DNA of 5,531 nt from Deltaproteobacteria bacterium (GCA_031277995.1 JAITLH010000242.1:1-5531), one strand, 5' to 3'. Counted from the stretch's first letter, positions 1 through 5,437 are shown. The notes: generated from the sequence alone by a model not told the origin. Numbers and translations are program-made.

Positions 1-35
1 CCCCGCCCTCTTGACCTAAAAAAGACAAACAAACC

Positions 36-66
36 GGGGTCCTAGGGTTTGCCCACCTAGGACCCC
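36..66 (-). terminator. Perfect 11-bp inverted repeat, possible terminator of leftward transcription
   Basis: GGGGTCCTAGG (36-46) is exactly complementary to CCTAGGACCCC (56-66) across a 9-nt loop. Read leftward, the stem is followed by a T-rich stretch ending in six T (complement of 18-35), which resembles a rho-independent terminator. Read rightward, no T-run follows. No leftward gene lies just to its right in the window, so what it would terminate is unknown. It could instead be a repetitive palindromic element. Confidence 0.4.
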
Positions 67-140
67 AAGTGTCCCTGCCTGGCAAAAACGTAAAAACCCC
101 AACCCCCTCGCGAAAACGCCTCGTAAACGGCCAAAACCGC

Positions 141-195
141 CCCCGGACGGCCTTTGGGGCGCCTGCCCCGGACGGCCTTGGGGCGCCTGCCCCGG
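141..195. repeat. GC-rich tandem repeat, 2.25 copies of a 24-25-nt unit
   Basis: Unit 1 (141-165) and unit 2 (166-189) are identical apart from one extra T in unit 1. A third copy stops after CCCCGG (190-195). Each unit boundary also makes a hairpin, GGGGC-gcct-GCCCC, at 156-169 and 180-193, so RNA from here would carry two identical small stem-loops in a row. Confidence 0.85.
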
Positions 196-257
196 TAAAA
201 AAGTAGGGTCAAGGCCTCCAGGCGCTTACGGACCCCTGGGCGGTCTCGGGCTCGCTC

Positions 258-313
258 CCAAGCCGGGCCTAAAAGTCATCGCGTGGGTACGATACCCGGG
301 TAACCGGGCTTGG
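258..313 (+). promoter_or_regulatory. Structured 5' leader with competing hairpins before the PGK gene
   Basis: Three pairings are visible. An outer stem joins CCAAGCC (258-264) to GGCTTGG (307-313). An inner hairpin is GGGTA-cga-TACCC (285-297). A third hairpin, CCCGG-gtaa-CCGGG (295-308), has a GNRA-type tetraloop. The third shares bases 295-297 with the inner hairpin and 307-308 with the outer stem, so it cannot form together with them. The structure ends 36 nt before the start codon. This is compatible with a regulated leader, but I recognise no known riboswitch class. Confidence 0.35.
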
Positions 314-349
314 CGATAGGATTATTTTAGGGAAATTTTAGGTGTTTTA

Positions 350-1609
350 ATGTCAGTCCAAGAGCTTAAAATAAAGAAAATGGCCGATTTGGAATTGAAA
401 CATAAGACTGTTTTGACTAGATTGGATATAAATTCTCCAATAGATGGGGAAACCAAGAGGATAAAAAACGACAATAGAATTAACATGTGCCTATCGACTT
501 TAAGGTATCTAAAGGAGCAAGCGGCCAAAGTGGTCATCATGGCCCACCAAGGCGACAGCCTCGATTACCATAACCTCATACCCCTTAACGAACACGCCGA
601 GAAACTCACCATGAAACTGGGCTGGCCGGTAGACTACATTGACGACCCCTGCGGCCCGGCCGCCCAAGCGGCCATAAAAGCCTTAAAGCCTGGCCAGGCG
701 CTTTTGTTAGGGAACCTTCGGTACTTGGCCGAGGAGATCTCTACTTTTGAAAACGCCGTCAAACTCACGGCTTCCCAGATGGCCTCCACCTACTTGGTCC
801 GCAGTTTGGCTCCCTTGGCCGAGGCTTACGTAAACGACGCTTTTTCGGCCGCCCATAGAAACGCCCCTTCCATGGTAGCCTTTCAGGAGTTTTTGCCCTC
901 GGCCGCCGGGAACGTTTTCTTTGAAGAGGTAAGCGCCCTAAACCGCGTCATGTCCAACCCGGCTAGGCCATGCCTTTTCGCCCTGGGGGGAGCCAAGATC
1001 TCCGACGCCTTTGGCATGCTTAATCAGGTTTTAAACAATGGATCGGCCGACGCCATCTTGACCTCGGGCTTAACGGGTAACGTTTTTCTCATGGCCGCCG
1101 GGGTCAATCTCGGTTCCAAAAACGAAGAGTTTATAAGGGATTTGGGGCTGGGAGGCTTTGTTTCCGAGGCAAGGGATCACTTAAATAACCATAAAGAAAA
1201 AATCCACCTGCCCGTTGACTTGGCTTACGCCGAAGGGGGGGTGAGGAAGGAAGCCATGGTTGAAAACCTTGGCGTAAACGAACTATTTTGCGACATTGGC
1301 CAGAAAACCATTGAGAGCTACGCCAAAGCCATCGCCGGCGCCGGGACGATCTTCGTAAACGGCCCGGCCGGTAAGTACGAGTCAAAAACCTTCGATTTGG
1401 GCACCAAAAGCCTCTTCGAGGCCCTGGCCAATTCGTTGGCTTACGCGGTCATAGGCGGGGGAGACACGGTGACGGCCGCCCAGAATTTTATCGATTCCGC
1501 CAGGCTGGACATGGTTTGCACGGCGGGCGGGGCCATGGTTCAGTACTTATCGGGCAAAAAATTGCCCCTCATGACGGCCATGGAAAAGGCTTACCGACTA
1601 AAGTTCTAA
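350..1609 (+). CDS. pgk: Archaeal-type phosphoglycerate kinase family protein
   Basis: The 419-residue product matches phosphoglycerate kinase along its whole length and is close to normal family size. PGK is a cytoplasmic enzyme exchanging phosphate between ATP and the carboxylate of 3-phosphoglycerate. Visible motifs are RLDINSP (24-30, substrate Arg/Asp/Asn), NDNRI with R43, AHQGD (65-69), LRY with R124, NDAFSAAHR (162-170), GGAK with K216, VNGPAGKYE with E344, GGGDT (369-373) and TAGGA (391-395). The HQG and LPSAAG wording is closer to archaeal PGKs than to the usual bacterial SHLGRP form. The Arg expected after HQG is Asp69, so substrate preference may differ. The ATG has AGGTG at 340-344, five bases upstream. 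It is the first gene of a three-gene operon with two racemase-type genes and no neighbouring GAPDH. The first ~170 bases are unusually AT-rich. The family call is firm; the substrate is not. Confidence 0.9.
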   Translation: MSVQELKIKKMADLELKHKTVLTRLDINSPIDGETKRIKNDNRINMCLSTLRYLKEQAAKVVIMAHQGDSLDYHNLIPLNEHAEKLTMKLGWPVDYIDDPCGPAAQAAIKALKPGQALLLGNLRYLAEEISTFENAVKLTASQMASTYLVRSLAPLAEAYVNDAFSAAHRNAPSMVAFQEFLPSAAGNVFFEEVSALNRVMSNPARPCLFALGGAKISDAFGMLNQVLNNGSADAILTSGLTGNVFLMAAGVNLGSKNEEFIRDLGLGGFVSEARDHLNNHKEKIHLPVDLAYAEGGVRKEAMVENLGVNELFCDIGQKTIESYAKAIAGAGTIFVNGPAGKYESKTFDLGTKSLFEALANSLAYAVIGGGDTVTAAQNFIDSARLDMVCTAGGAMVQYLSGKKLPLMTAMEKAYRLKF

Positions 1610-1667
1610 AAAAAGCCTTGATTTACAACGCTAAAAACCCAGCCCCATCGTTTAACCCTTATCGGAA

Positions 1668-1672
1668 AAGGA
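1668..1672 (+). promoter_or_regulatory. Ribosome binding site fixing the racemase-family start
   Basis: AAGGA lies 8 nt before ATG 1681. It supports starting the second gene here rather than at the in-frame start at 1516, which would lie inside the PGK gene and add a non-homologous N-terminus. Confidence 0.7.
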
Positions 1673-1680
1673 TTTTTATA

Positions 1681-2352
1681 ATGACGACAAAAAAAGTAGC
1701 CATCATTCACACCTTTCTCTACTCGGTTGAGGATTTCAAGACCTTGTTTAAGAAATATCTGCCCGAGGTGGAGATGGTCAACATCGTTGACGACAGCTTA
1801 TTGGCCGAGTCTTTGGCCAACAAAAAAAGGACCGAGGGGGTCACCCAACGCATGGCCCTTTACGCCTTCGCCGCCCAAAGCCTGGGCGTTGACGCCATCC
1901 TAAACCAGTGCTCATCGGTCAGCGGGGCGGTGGACTTAATCCAGCCCATGCTAAAAATCCCCTACGTCAAGGTTGACGAGCCCATGGCCGAGGAAGCCGT
2001 GAAGCTGGGGACTAAAATCGCCGTGATCGCCACGGCCATTTCCACCGTCGAGCCCTCCAGTCAGCTGGTCGAAACGGTTGCCCGTCGGTTGGGGAAAACG
2101 GTTAGCGTTAGCCGCTGTTTTTGCGAGGGCGCCTATGAGGCCCTTTTAAAAGAGGGTAACCAGCAAAAACATAACGACATCGTTATCGGCACCATCAAAA
2201 AAGCCGCCCAATCCCACGACGTTATCGTCCTGGCCCAGGGCTCAATGTATAAACTCCTTCCCCTTTTAAGCGACGTGACCGTTCCGGTTCTAAGCAGCTT
2301 GGAAACCGGGGTGGCCCAATTGCGAAAGGTGCTAAACCTTCCGCCCTTGTGA
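1681..2352 (+). CDS. Asp/Glu racemase superfamily protein
   Basis: The 223-residue product has the layout of the aspartate/glutamate/hydantoin racemase superfamily, cytoplasmic enzymes that use Cys to act at the alpha-carbon of acids. It opens with KKVAIIHTF and has the first Cys region NQCSSVSG (C77). A mid-protein segment follows, KIAVIATAISTVEPS (112-126), then a late motif VLAQGSM (183-189) and VPVLSS (201-206). The late motif has Gln186 where two-Cys racemases have the second Cys. From memory, some family members adjacent to sugar-acid genes share this LAQ form, so it may be subfamily-typical rather than a defect. C146 and C148 are the only other cysteines and lie outside both motifs. 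One catalytic Cys would suit a decarboxylase or isomerase as well as a racemase. Lies 71 nt after PGK and 46 nt before the LarA gene on the same strand. The substrate cannot be told from sequence. Confidence 0.8.
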   Translation: MTTKKVAIIHTFLYSVEDFKTLFKKYLPEVEMVNIVDDSLLAESLANKKRTEGVTQRMALYAFAAQSLGVDAILNQCSSVSGAVDLIQPMLKIPYVKVDEPMAEEAVKLGTKIAVIATAISTVEPSSQLVETVARRLGKTVSVSRCFCEGAYEALLKEGNQQKHNDIVIGTIKKAAQSHDVIVLAQGSMYKLLPLLSDVTVPVLSSLETGVAQLRKVLNLPPL

Positions 2353-2371
2353 AAATAAAACCGCCGACCGG

Positions 2372-2429
2372 GCCCCCGGACGAAAAGATTCCCCTATCGT
2401 GCCCCCAGACGAAAAGATAGCCATATCGC
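2372..2429. repeat. 29-nt tandem duplication spanning the LarA start codon
   Basis: Copy 1 (2372-2400) and copy 2 (2401-2429) match at 24 of 29 positions, both beginning GCCCCC and containing GACGAAAAGAT. The GTG start at 2399 straddles the junction: GT ends copy 1 and G begins copy 2. The 29-nt period is not a multiple of three, so the copies read in different frames. Confidence 0.75.
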
Positions 2430-3670
2430 TTAAATTCGGCCACGGCCACCTAAGCGCCCAAATCGATAGCACCCGGCTTGGGGGTTGGCTTTTGCCCCAA
2501 ACGGCCCAAGATCTTCCCGGCGAAGTCGAGACCATTCAGGCCGCTTTGGACCAGCCCATCGGGACGCCCCGGTTAAGGGATCTTTTGAGCCCAGGGCAAA
2601 GGGTTACCATCGTCACTAGCGACATAACCAGGCCTTGCCCCTCAAAAATCCTCTTGCCCCCGGTCCTAAAAGAACTGGAAGAAGCCGGTATTTTAACCAA
2701 AGACATCACCATCGTCTTAGCTTTAGGCATCCATAGGCAACATACCCAAGCCGAAAAGGAGGCTTTGGTCGGTTCCGATATCCTAAAAAACTTCAAAGTA
2801 ATCGACCATGACCCAAACAAATGCCTAAATTTGGGCACCACCAGTCGAGGCACCCCCATCGACGTCTTTGACGAGGTGGCCAGGGCCGATAAACGCGTCC
2901 TATTGGGTAACGTCGAGTACCATTACTTCGCCGGCTTTAGCGGCGGGGCCAAGGCCATCCTGCCCGGGGTCTCCAGCCCCAGGGCCATAAAAAACAACCA
3001 CCGCCTAATGACCCAACCCCTGGCCCGGGCCGGGATCCTTACCGGCAATCCCGTCAGGGCCGACATTGACGAATTGCCAAACCACCTTTCGGTCGATTTC
3101 ATCCTAAACGTCGTTTTGGGCGAGGATAAAAAGGTCCGGGCGGCCTTCGCCGGCCATCACCTAAAAGCCCACCGGGCCGCCTGCCATAAGCTTGACGAGA
3201 TGTTCCAAACCCATCTCCCGGCCCCGGGCGCCGACGTGGTTTTGGTCTCGGCCGGAGGTTACCCAAAAGACATAAACGTTTACCAAGCCCAAAAGGCCCT
3301 AGACAACGCCGCCCAGGCCGTCAGGCCCAATGGAACCATAATCTGGGTGGGCGCCTGCGACGAGGGCTACGGGGAAAAAACCTTTGAGCGCTGGCTCCGG
3401 GAAGCCAAAAGTCCCCAAGATCTAATCCTTAGGGCCAACCAAAACTTCGAGCTGGGCGGCCATAAAGCCGCGGCCATCGCCTTGGTCCTAGAGCGTTGCG
3501 ACGTCCTCTTCGTCTCAAACCTATCCCCCCAAATGGCCAGCTCCCTTTTCGTCACCCCGGCCAACGACCTAACCTTAGCCCTAAACCAAGCCTTTGAGCG
3601 CCTGGGCCCAGAATCCAAAGTTTTCATCATGCCTTACGGGGGTTCAACCCTCCCCAAGATCGATCCCTAA
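2399..3670 (+). CDS. larA: LarA-family nickel-dependent 2-hydroxyacid racemase/epimerase (DUF2088)
   Basis: The 423-residue product is a full-length LarA-type enzyme. The family inverts C2 of lactate and related hydroxy or sugar acids by hydride transfer, using a nickel-pincer nucleotide bound to a lysine. The residues known from Lactiplantibacillus LarA all appear, mostly one position later: D75 and R78 in SDITRP, H112 in GIHRQHT, H175 in EYHYFAGFSGGAK with cofactor lysine K185, nickel-ligand His H201 in NNH, and Y295, Q296, K299 in GGYPKDINVYQAQK. It therefore looks catalytically intact. The cofactor genes larB, larC and larE are not in the window and must lie elsewhere. The GTG start is the first possible start after an in-frame stop and gives a typical N-terminus (KIAISLKFG). 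It lacks a good Shine-Dalgarno, with only GAAAAG 11 nt upstream. It is the last operon gene. Related family members act on malate, phenyllactate or gluconate, so lactate should not be assumed; the symbol marks the family. Confidence 0.88.
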   Translation: MPPDEKIAISLKFGHGHLSAQIDSTRLGGWLLPQTAQDLPGEVETIQAALDQPIGTPRLRDLLSPGQRVTIVTSDITRPCPSKILLPPVLKELEEAGILTKDITIVLALGIHRQHTQAEKEALVGSDILKNFKVIDHDPNKCLNLGTTSRGTPIDVFDEVARADKRVLLGNVEYHYFAGFSGGAKAILPGVSSPRAIKNNHRLMTQPLARAGILTGNPVRADIDELPNHLSVDFILNVVLGEDKKVRAAFAGHHLKAHRAACHKLDEMFQTHLPAPGADVVLVSAGGYPKDINVYQAQKALDNAAQAVRPNGTIIWVGACDEGYGEKTFERWLREAKSPQDLILRANQNFELGGHKAAAIALVLERCDVLFVSNLSPQMASSLFVTPANDLTLALNQAFERLGPESKVFIMPYGGSTLPKIDP

Positions 3671-3686
3671 AGCCAAACGGCCCTCA

Positions 3687-3710
3687 GCCCAGCCCCACGG
3701 CCCAGCCCCA
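3687..3710. repeat. Two copies of an 11-nt C-rich motif, period 13
   Basis: GCCCAGCCCCA occurs at 3687-3697 and again at 3700-3710, just after the LarA stop. The second copy is followed by TTTAACCC. The same CCCAGCCCCA plus TTTAACCC pair occurs after the PGK stop (1638-1658), so it may be a small intergenic motif of this genome. Confidence 0.55.
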
Positions 3711-3732
3711 AAACTTTAACCCAAGCTAGCTA

Positions 3733-3779
3733 AACGACACCCCCAAAGAGCGAGTTTGAAGCCCTAAGGGGGTTTTGTT
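3733..3779 (+). terminator. Probable rho-independent terminator of the operon
   Basis: AACGACACCCCC (3733-3744) pairs with GGGGGTTTTGTT (3768-3779), with one mismatch and one G-T pair. The stem is T-rich on its 3' side and continues into TTATTT-type sequence, 63 nt after the LarA stop. The loop is long (23 nt) and the T-run is interrupted, which lowers confidence, but position and orientation fit the end of the operon. Confidence 0.5.
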
Positions 3780-3805
3780 ATTTCAAACGCGATAATAGAT
3801 GACAC

Positions 3806-3826
3806 CGCTCCCTAATCCCAGGAGCG
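3806..3826. repeat. Inverted repeat, 6-bp stem
   Basis: CGCTCC (3806-3811) and GGAGCG (3821-3826) are perfect complements across a 9-nt loop. ATAATA (3792-3797) and TATTAT (3828-3833) can add an outer stem with an asymmetric bulge. It lies soon after the operon terminator and may be a second terminator or a decayed element. No function is visible. Confidence 0.5.
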
Positions 3827-3906
3827 ATATTATTACCCTTTTACCAAGGTCATAAAATAACCTTCAAAGCGCATCCTACCCCCGCCTGACCCATTAGCCC
3901 CATATG

Positions 3907-4080
3907 CTAAGCCCAATCATTGGCTTCAAAGAATATCGAAAGGGGCCGCCTATAAAATATCACTATCGCGTTAACCATGTTATTGACTAACCCTATGGTT
4001 AAGCCAAAGCGTCTGTCCTCGCTGTTGGCCACGAGACCATTTCTAATTGGCCTATAATATTCCCCAGTTAGCTCGAACAT
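3907..4080 (-). CDS. Short hypothetical ORF, 57 codons
   Basis: A leftward ATG frame encodes a mixed-composition peptide beginning MFELTGEYYRPIRNG. A hydrophobic middle (FGLTIGLVNNMVNAIVIFY) could be one membrane segment, and it ends NDWA. GGAG (complement of 4096-4099) lies about 15 nt before the ATG, too far for a good ribosome site. I do not recognise the product. The opposite strand is also largely open here, so the true strand is unsure. It may be a real small gene, a fragment of a decayed one, or chance. Confidence 0.22.
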   Translation of the reverse strand: MFELTGEYYRPIRNGLVANSEDRRFGLTIGLVNNMVNAIVIFYRRPLSIFFEANDWA

Positions 4081-4183
4081 ATGGGTTAGTTAATTCTCCG
4101 CTAATAACTACTTAAAATATCTATTTTTTATTTAACACGCCCGCGTAAAGTGGCGATTGTTTAGAGGTTTTTTAAACCCGTAA
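4081..4183. repeat. Direct repeat, copy A
   Basis: Matches 5426-5527 with small gaps. It begins ATGGGTTAGTTAA (ATGGTTAGTTAA in copy B), then has shared TAATAACTA, an A/T-rich block ending TTTTTTATTTAAC, and a 20-bp perfect core at 4139-4158 that begins GCCCGCG and ends GGCGATT. A T-run follows in both copies. An 8-nt stretch near the left end is the main divergent part. In copy B the left end is the end of a reading frame (Val-Ser-stop). Here too a rightward frame reads Ile-Trp-Val-Ser-stop. Confidence 0.85.
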
Positions 4184-4494
4184 CCCTAAGAGAGCTCTTG
4201 AAGTTTGGGGTCTAGATATATCTACCTTAGATAACTAGTCTTTTTTAATAGCCGTGGCTTGGCCGCCAGAATCCAAAAAATCCGAGATGAAATTTGGTTT
4301 AGGCGCGAAAATTGTCTTTAAGTAGCTAAAATAACTAAAAATATTCTCCAAGTCTCTGGATAACTTCTATGCGCGGCGCCGTTCCCGTTCGTATTGGTTA
4401 GAGTTGGGGTTCATGGGTGGGGAGTTGGTCCCGTCAATACTTCGACTTTAAACGGCCTGAATTGGTTCCCATAGCCCTTCGGATAGATTAAAGG

Positions 4495-4500
4495 TATAAT
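4495..4500 (+). promoter_or_regulatory. Possible -10 box
   Basis: A perfect TATAAT lies 25 nt before an ATG at 4526 and upstream of the 4749 gene. No recognisable -35 box sits 16-18 nt upstream, and the region is AT-rich, so chance is a real alternative. Confidence 0.2.
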
Positions 4501-4525
4501 AATTTACAATCCGATTTTAGAGCCG

Positions 4526-4736
4526 ATGGCCGCTACGGTTGTTTTTGACCGTTACCTCGTTGTCCCTTTGGCCATTTCAGAGGCTCCTTCGACTGCCCCT
4601 CGTTTAGCGCCTTGAGATTGTTAACCCCGGGGTAGAGGCCAAGCTCAAAGTCGGGGCTATTGGCTCTTTTGATTTGTCCAATTATCTGGATGTTTTCAAA
4701 GTTGATTTGTCACGGTTAAAGGGTCAACTTAGCTAG
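4526..4736 (+). pseudogene. Possible frame-broken small gene upstream of the 189-residue gene
   Basis: From ATG 4526 a 29-codon frame (MAATVVFDRYLVV...) ends at TGA 4613-4615. In another frame, 42 protein-like codons run from 4608 to TAG 4734-4736 (RLEIVNPGVEAKLKVG..., ending RLKGQLS). A single shift near 4608-4613 would join them into about 70 residues. The end lies 12 nt before the next start, as in an operon. Against this, the minus strand is also open at 4536-4709 without a start codon and is equally protein-like (it includes WPKGQRGN). I do not recognise either product, and the call is tentative. Confidence 0.22.
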
Positions 4737-4741
4737 TGGAG
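4736..4741 (+). promoter_or_regulatory. Ribosome binding site supporting a TTG start
   Basis: GTGGAG is placed 7 nt before TTG 4749, which is standard Shine-Dalgarno spacing. No ATG or GTG in the same frame lies nearby, so this decides the start. Confidence 0.65.
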
Positions 4742-4748
4742 CGTAATT

Positions 4749-5318
4749 TTGGAAAAGGACAAAACCCAATCAATCAAGCCGACACCGTCAGCGACCCAAG
4801 ATTCAATCCCGGAAGAGCCTCGGGACTACTCACCCAACGCGTTGCGCCGAAAGCGCTTCGAACTCCTAAGTTTCATGTTTAATTGGAAGGGGAGCTTAGT
4901 GGGCGCGGCGAATCTATTGATGGCGACCGCGGAGATAATCAGCCCGGAGAACCAGAAGGAGCTGGACAGAATTTCGAAATCGCTGAGCGATCTTCGTGAC
5001 ATGGTGCTGGTTATGGTGGAGGATCTAAAGAAGAACTATCTGGACGACAGCGCGAAACCGGTTTGGGACGGGCACACGCTGAATATACTGGAAATTCCGA
5101 ATTCTTCCGGAATTCCGGAATGGGCCCATCTCAAGAACTTGGACGATCCTGATATCCTGTACGACGTTTACAAGAGGTACGACACGCAGAAATCAATGTT
5201 GATGGATTGCTTGAATTCGGCGAGGCGCTTATATCTGGAGGAGTCTCAGAAAGCCGAGTCAACCCGCAACGAGGAAGCCCCGTCGTCCTCCCCAACAGAC
5301 ACCAAGGACAAAGGGTAG
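4749..5318 (+). CDS. Hypothetical protein, acidic, with a short coiled coil
   Basis: I do not recognise this 189-residue protein. Residues 1-30 are polar and probably disordered. A basic patch ALRRKR (31-36) leads into a moderately hydrophobic helix (37-64) that is not a clear membrane span. Residues 68-95 fit a coiled coil with exact heptad spacing: L72, I75, L79, L82, V86, M89, L93. A mixed region with SSGIPEW follows, then a helix rich in Tyr, Asp and Leu (130-165), and an acidic Ser/Thr/Pro tail. There is no signal peptide and no catalytic motif I can name. It starts with TTG behind a good ribosome site. Alanine is mostly GCG and leucine often CTG, unlike the GCC-dominated operon, hinting at separate ancestry. 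The frame stops at TAG 5316, but a one-base shift there would add about 40 residues. It may be a truncated form of a ~229-residue protein. Oligomerisation or a scaffold role is only a guess. Confidence 0.6.
   Translation: MEKDKTQSIKPTPSATQDSIPEEPRDYSPNALRRKRFELLSFMFNWKGSLVGAANLLMATAEIISPENQKELDRISKSLSDLRDMVLVMVEDLKKNYLDDSAKPVWDGHTLNILEIPNSSGIPEWAHLKNLDDPDILYDVYKRYDTQKSMLMDCLNSARRLYLEESQKAESTRNEEAPSSSPTDTKDKG
5105..5120. repeat. 16-bp perfect palindrome inside the hypothetical gene
   Basis: TTCCGGAATTCCGGAA equals its own reverse complement and sits in a run of AATTCCG-like repeats (5093-5120) encoding Ile-Pro-Asn-Ser-Ser-Gly-Ile-Pro-Glu. It is probably a by-product of repeated codons; a protein-binding site is possible but unsupported. 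Confidence 0.6.
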
Positions 5319-5437
5319 AAGCCACCACCGACGAGACCGGCGCGACCGACACCTCGGCCGCCGGGCAACGTCCCAACCCCATCGCTCCCGAGTTCATAGC
5401 CGAGAAGGCCCCGAGGCTGACCATAATGGTTAGTTAA
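5315..5437 (+). other. Out-of-frame C-terminal extension of the 189-residue protein
   Basis: Directly after the TAG at 5316-5318, the frame one base back stays open to TAA 5435-5437. It encodes about 40 residues (VEATTDETGATDTSAAG..., ending LTIMVS) with nearly every codon ending in C or G, a coding signature. No start codon or ribosome site lies near 5315 in this frame, so it is unlikely to be a separate gene. The acidic Thr/Ser-rich composition continues that of the upstream tail. One extra G in GGG (5313-5315) would fuse the two parts into about 229 residues. Its last codons coincide with the start of direct repeat B. Confidence 0.5.

Larger units (their letters stand above)
1..349. other. 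Gene-free, repeat-rich region upstream of the operon
   Basis: I see no convincing protein-coding frame here. The stretch holds a perfect 11-bp inverted repeat (36-66), a GC-rich tandem repeat of a 24-25-nt unit (141-195), and a hairpin cluster (258-313) directly before the first gene. No clear -35/-10 pair was found. TTGACC at 11-16 has no matching -10 box at the usual distance. The operon promoter is presumably in this region but I could not place it. Confidence 0.6.
3780..4748. other. AT-richer region without an intact gene, probably decayed sequence
   Basis: No frame on either strand stays open beyond about 60 codons. The stretch is clearly more AT-rich than the operon. Short pieces look protein-like in several frames on both strands, as expected for decayed coding DNA but also possible by chance. 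Items I can point to are a hairpin (3806-3826), a 57-codon leftward ORF (3907-4080), a direct-repeat copy (4081-4183), a 12-bp palindrome TAGATATATCTA (4213-4224) and a possible broken reading frame just before the next gene (4526-4736). Confidence 0.5.

Noticed and set aside
141..195. CRISPR array
   Set aside because: The units are directly adjacent with no unique spacers and fewer than three full copies.
258..313. tRNA gene
   Set aside because: The stems do not make a cloverleaf and there is no T-loop consensus or acceptor-stem pairing of the right length.
1131..1385. Leftward ORF inside the PGK gene; similar leftward ORFs at 322-540, 2222-2449, 2332-2535, 2536-2859, 3367-3630 and 5131-5424
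   Set aside because: They are antisense or out-of-frame shadows of well-supported genes, with compositions driven by the opposite strand (Arg/Ser/Pro-rich) and no recognisable domains.
1516..1680. N-terminal extension of the racemase-family protein back into the PGK gene
   Set aside because: It overlaps PGK coding sequence, and a good Shine-Dalgarno precedes ATG 1681, after which family-like sequence begins at once.
4053..4058. TATAAT considered as a promoter -10 box
   Set aside because: The nearest TTG-type -35 (TTGGCC at 4025) is 22 nt away, too far, and no gene start follows in the right place.
4235..4548. Leftward frame with protein-like segments interrupted by TAA, TAA and TAG, considered as a recoded (stop-reassigned) gene
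   Set aside because: Three stops in about 105 codons is close to random expectation, and the forward strand looks equally protein-like. The intact genes end in ordinary stops.
5310..5318. Programmed -1 frameshift site at AAAGGGTAG
   Set aside because: It does not fit the X-XXY-YYZ pattern in the reading frame, and no strong downstream stem-loop is obvious. A one-base indel is simpler.
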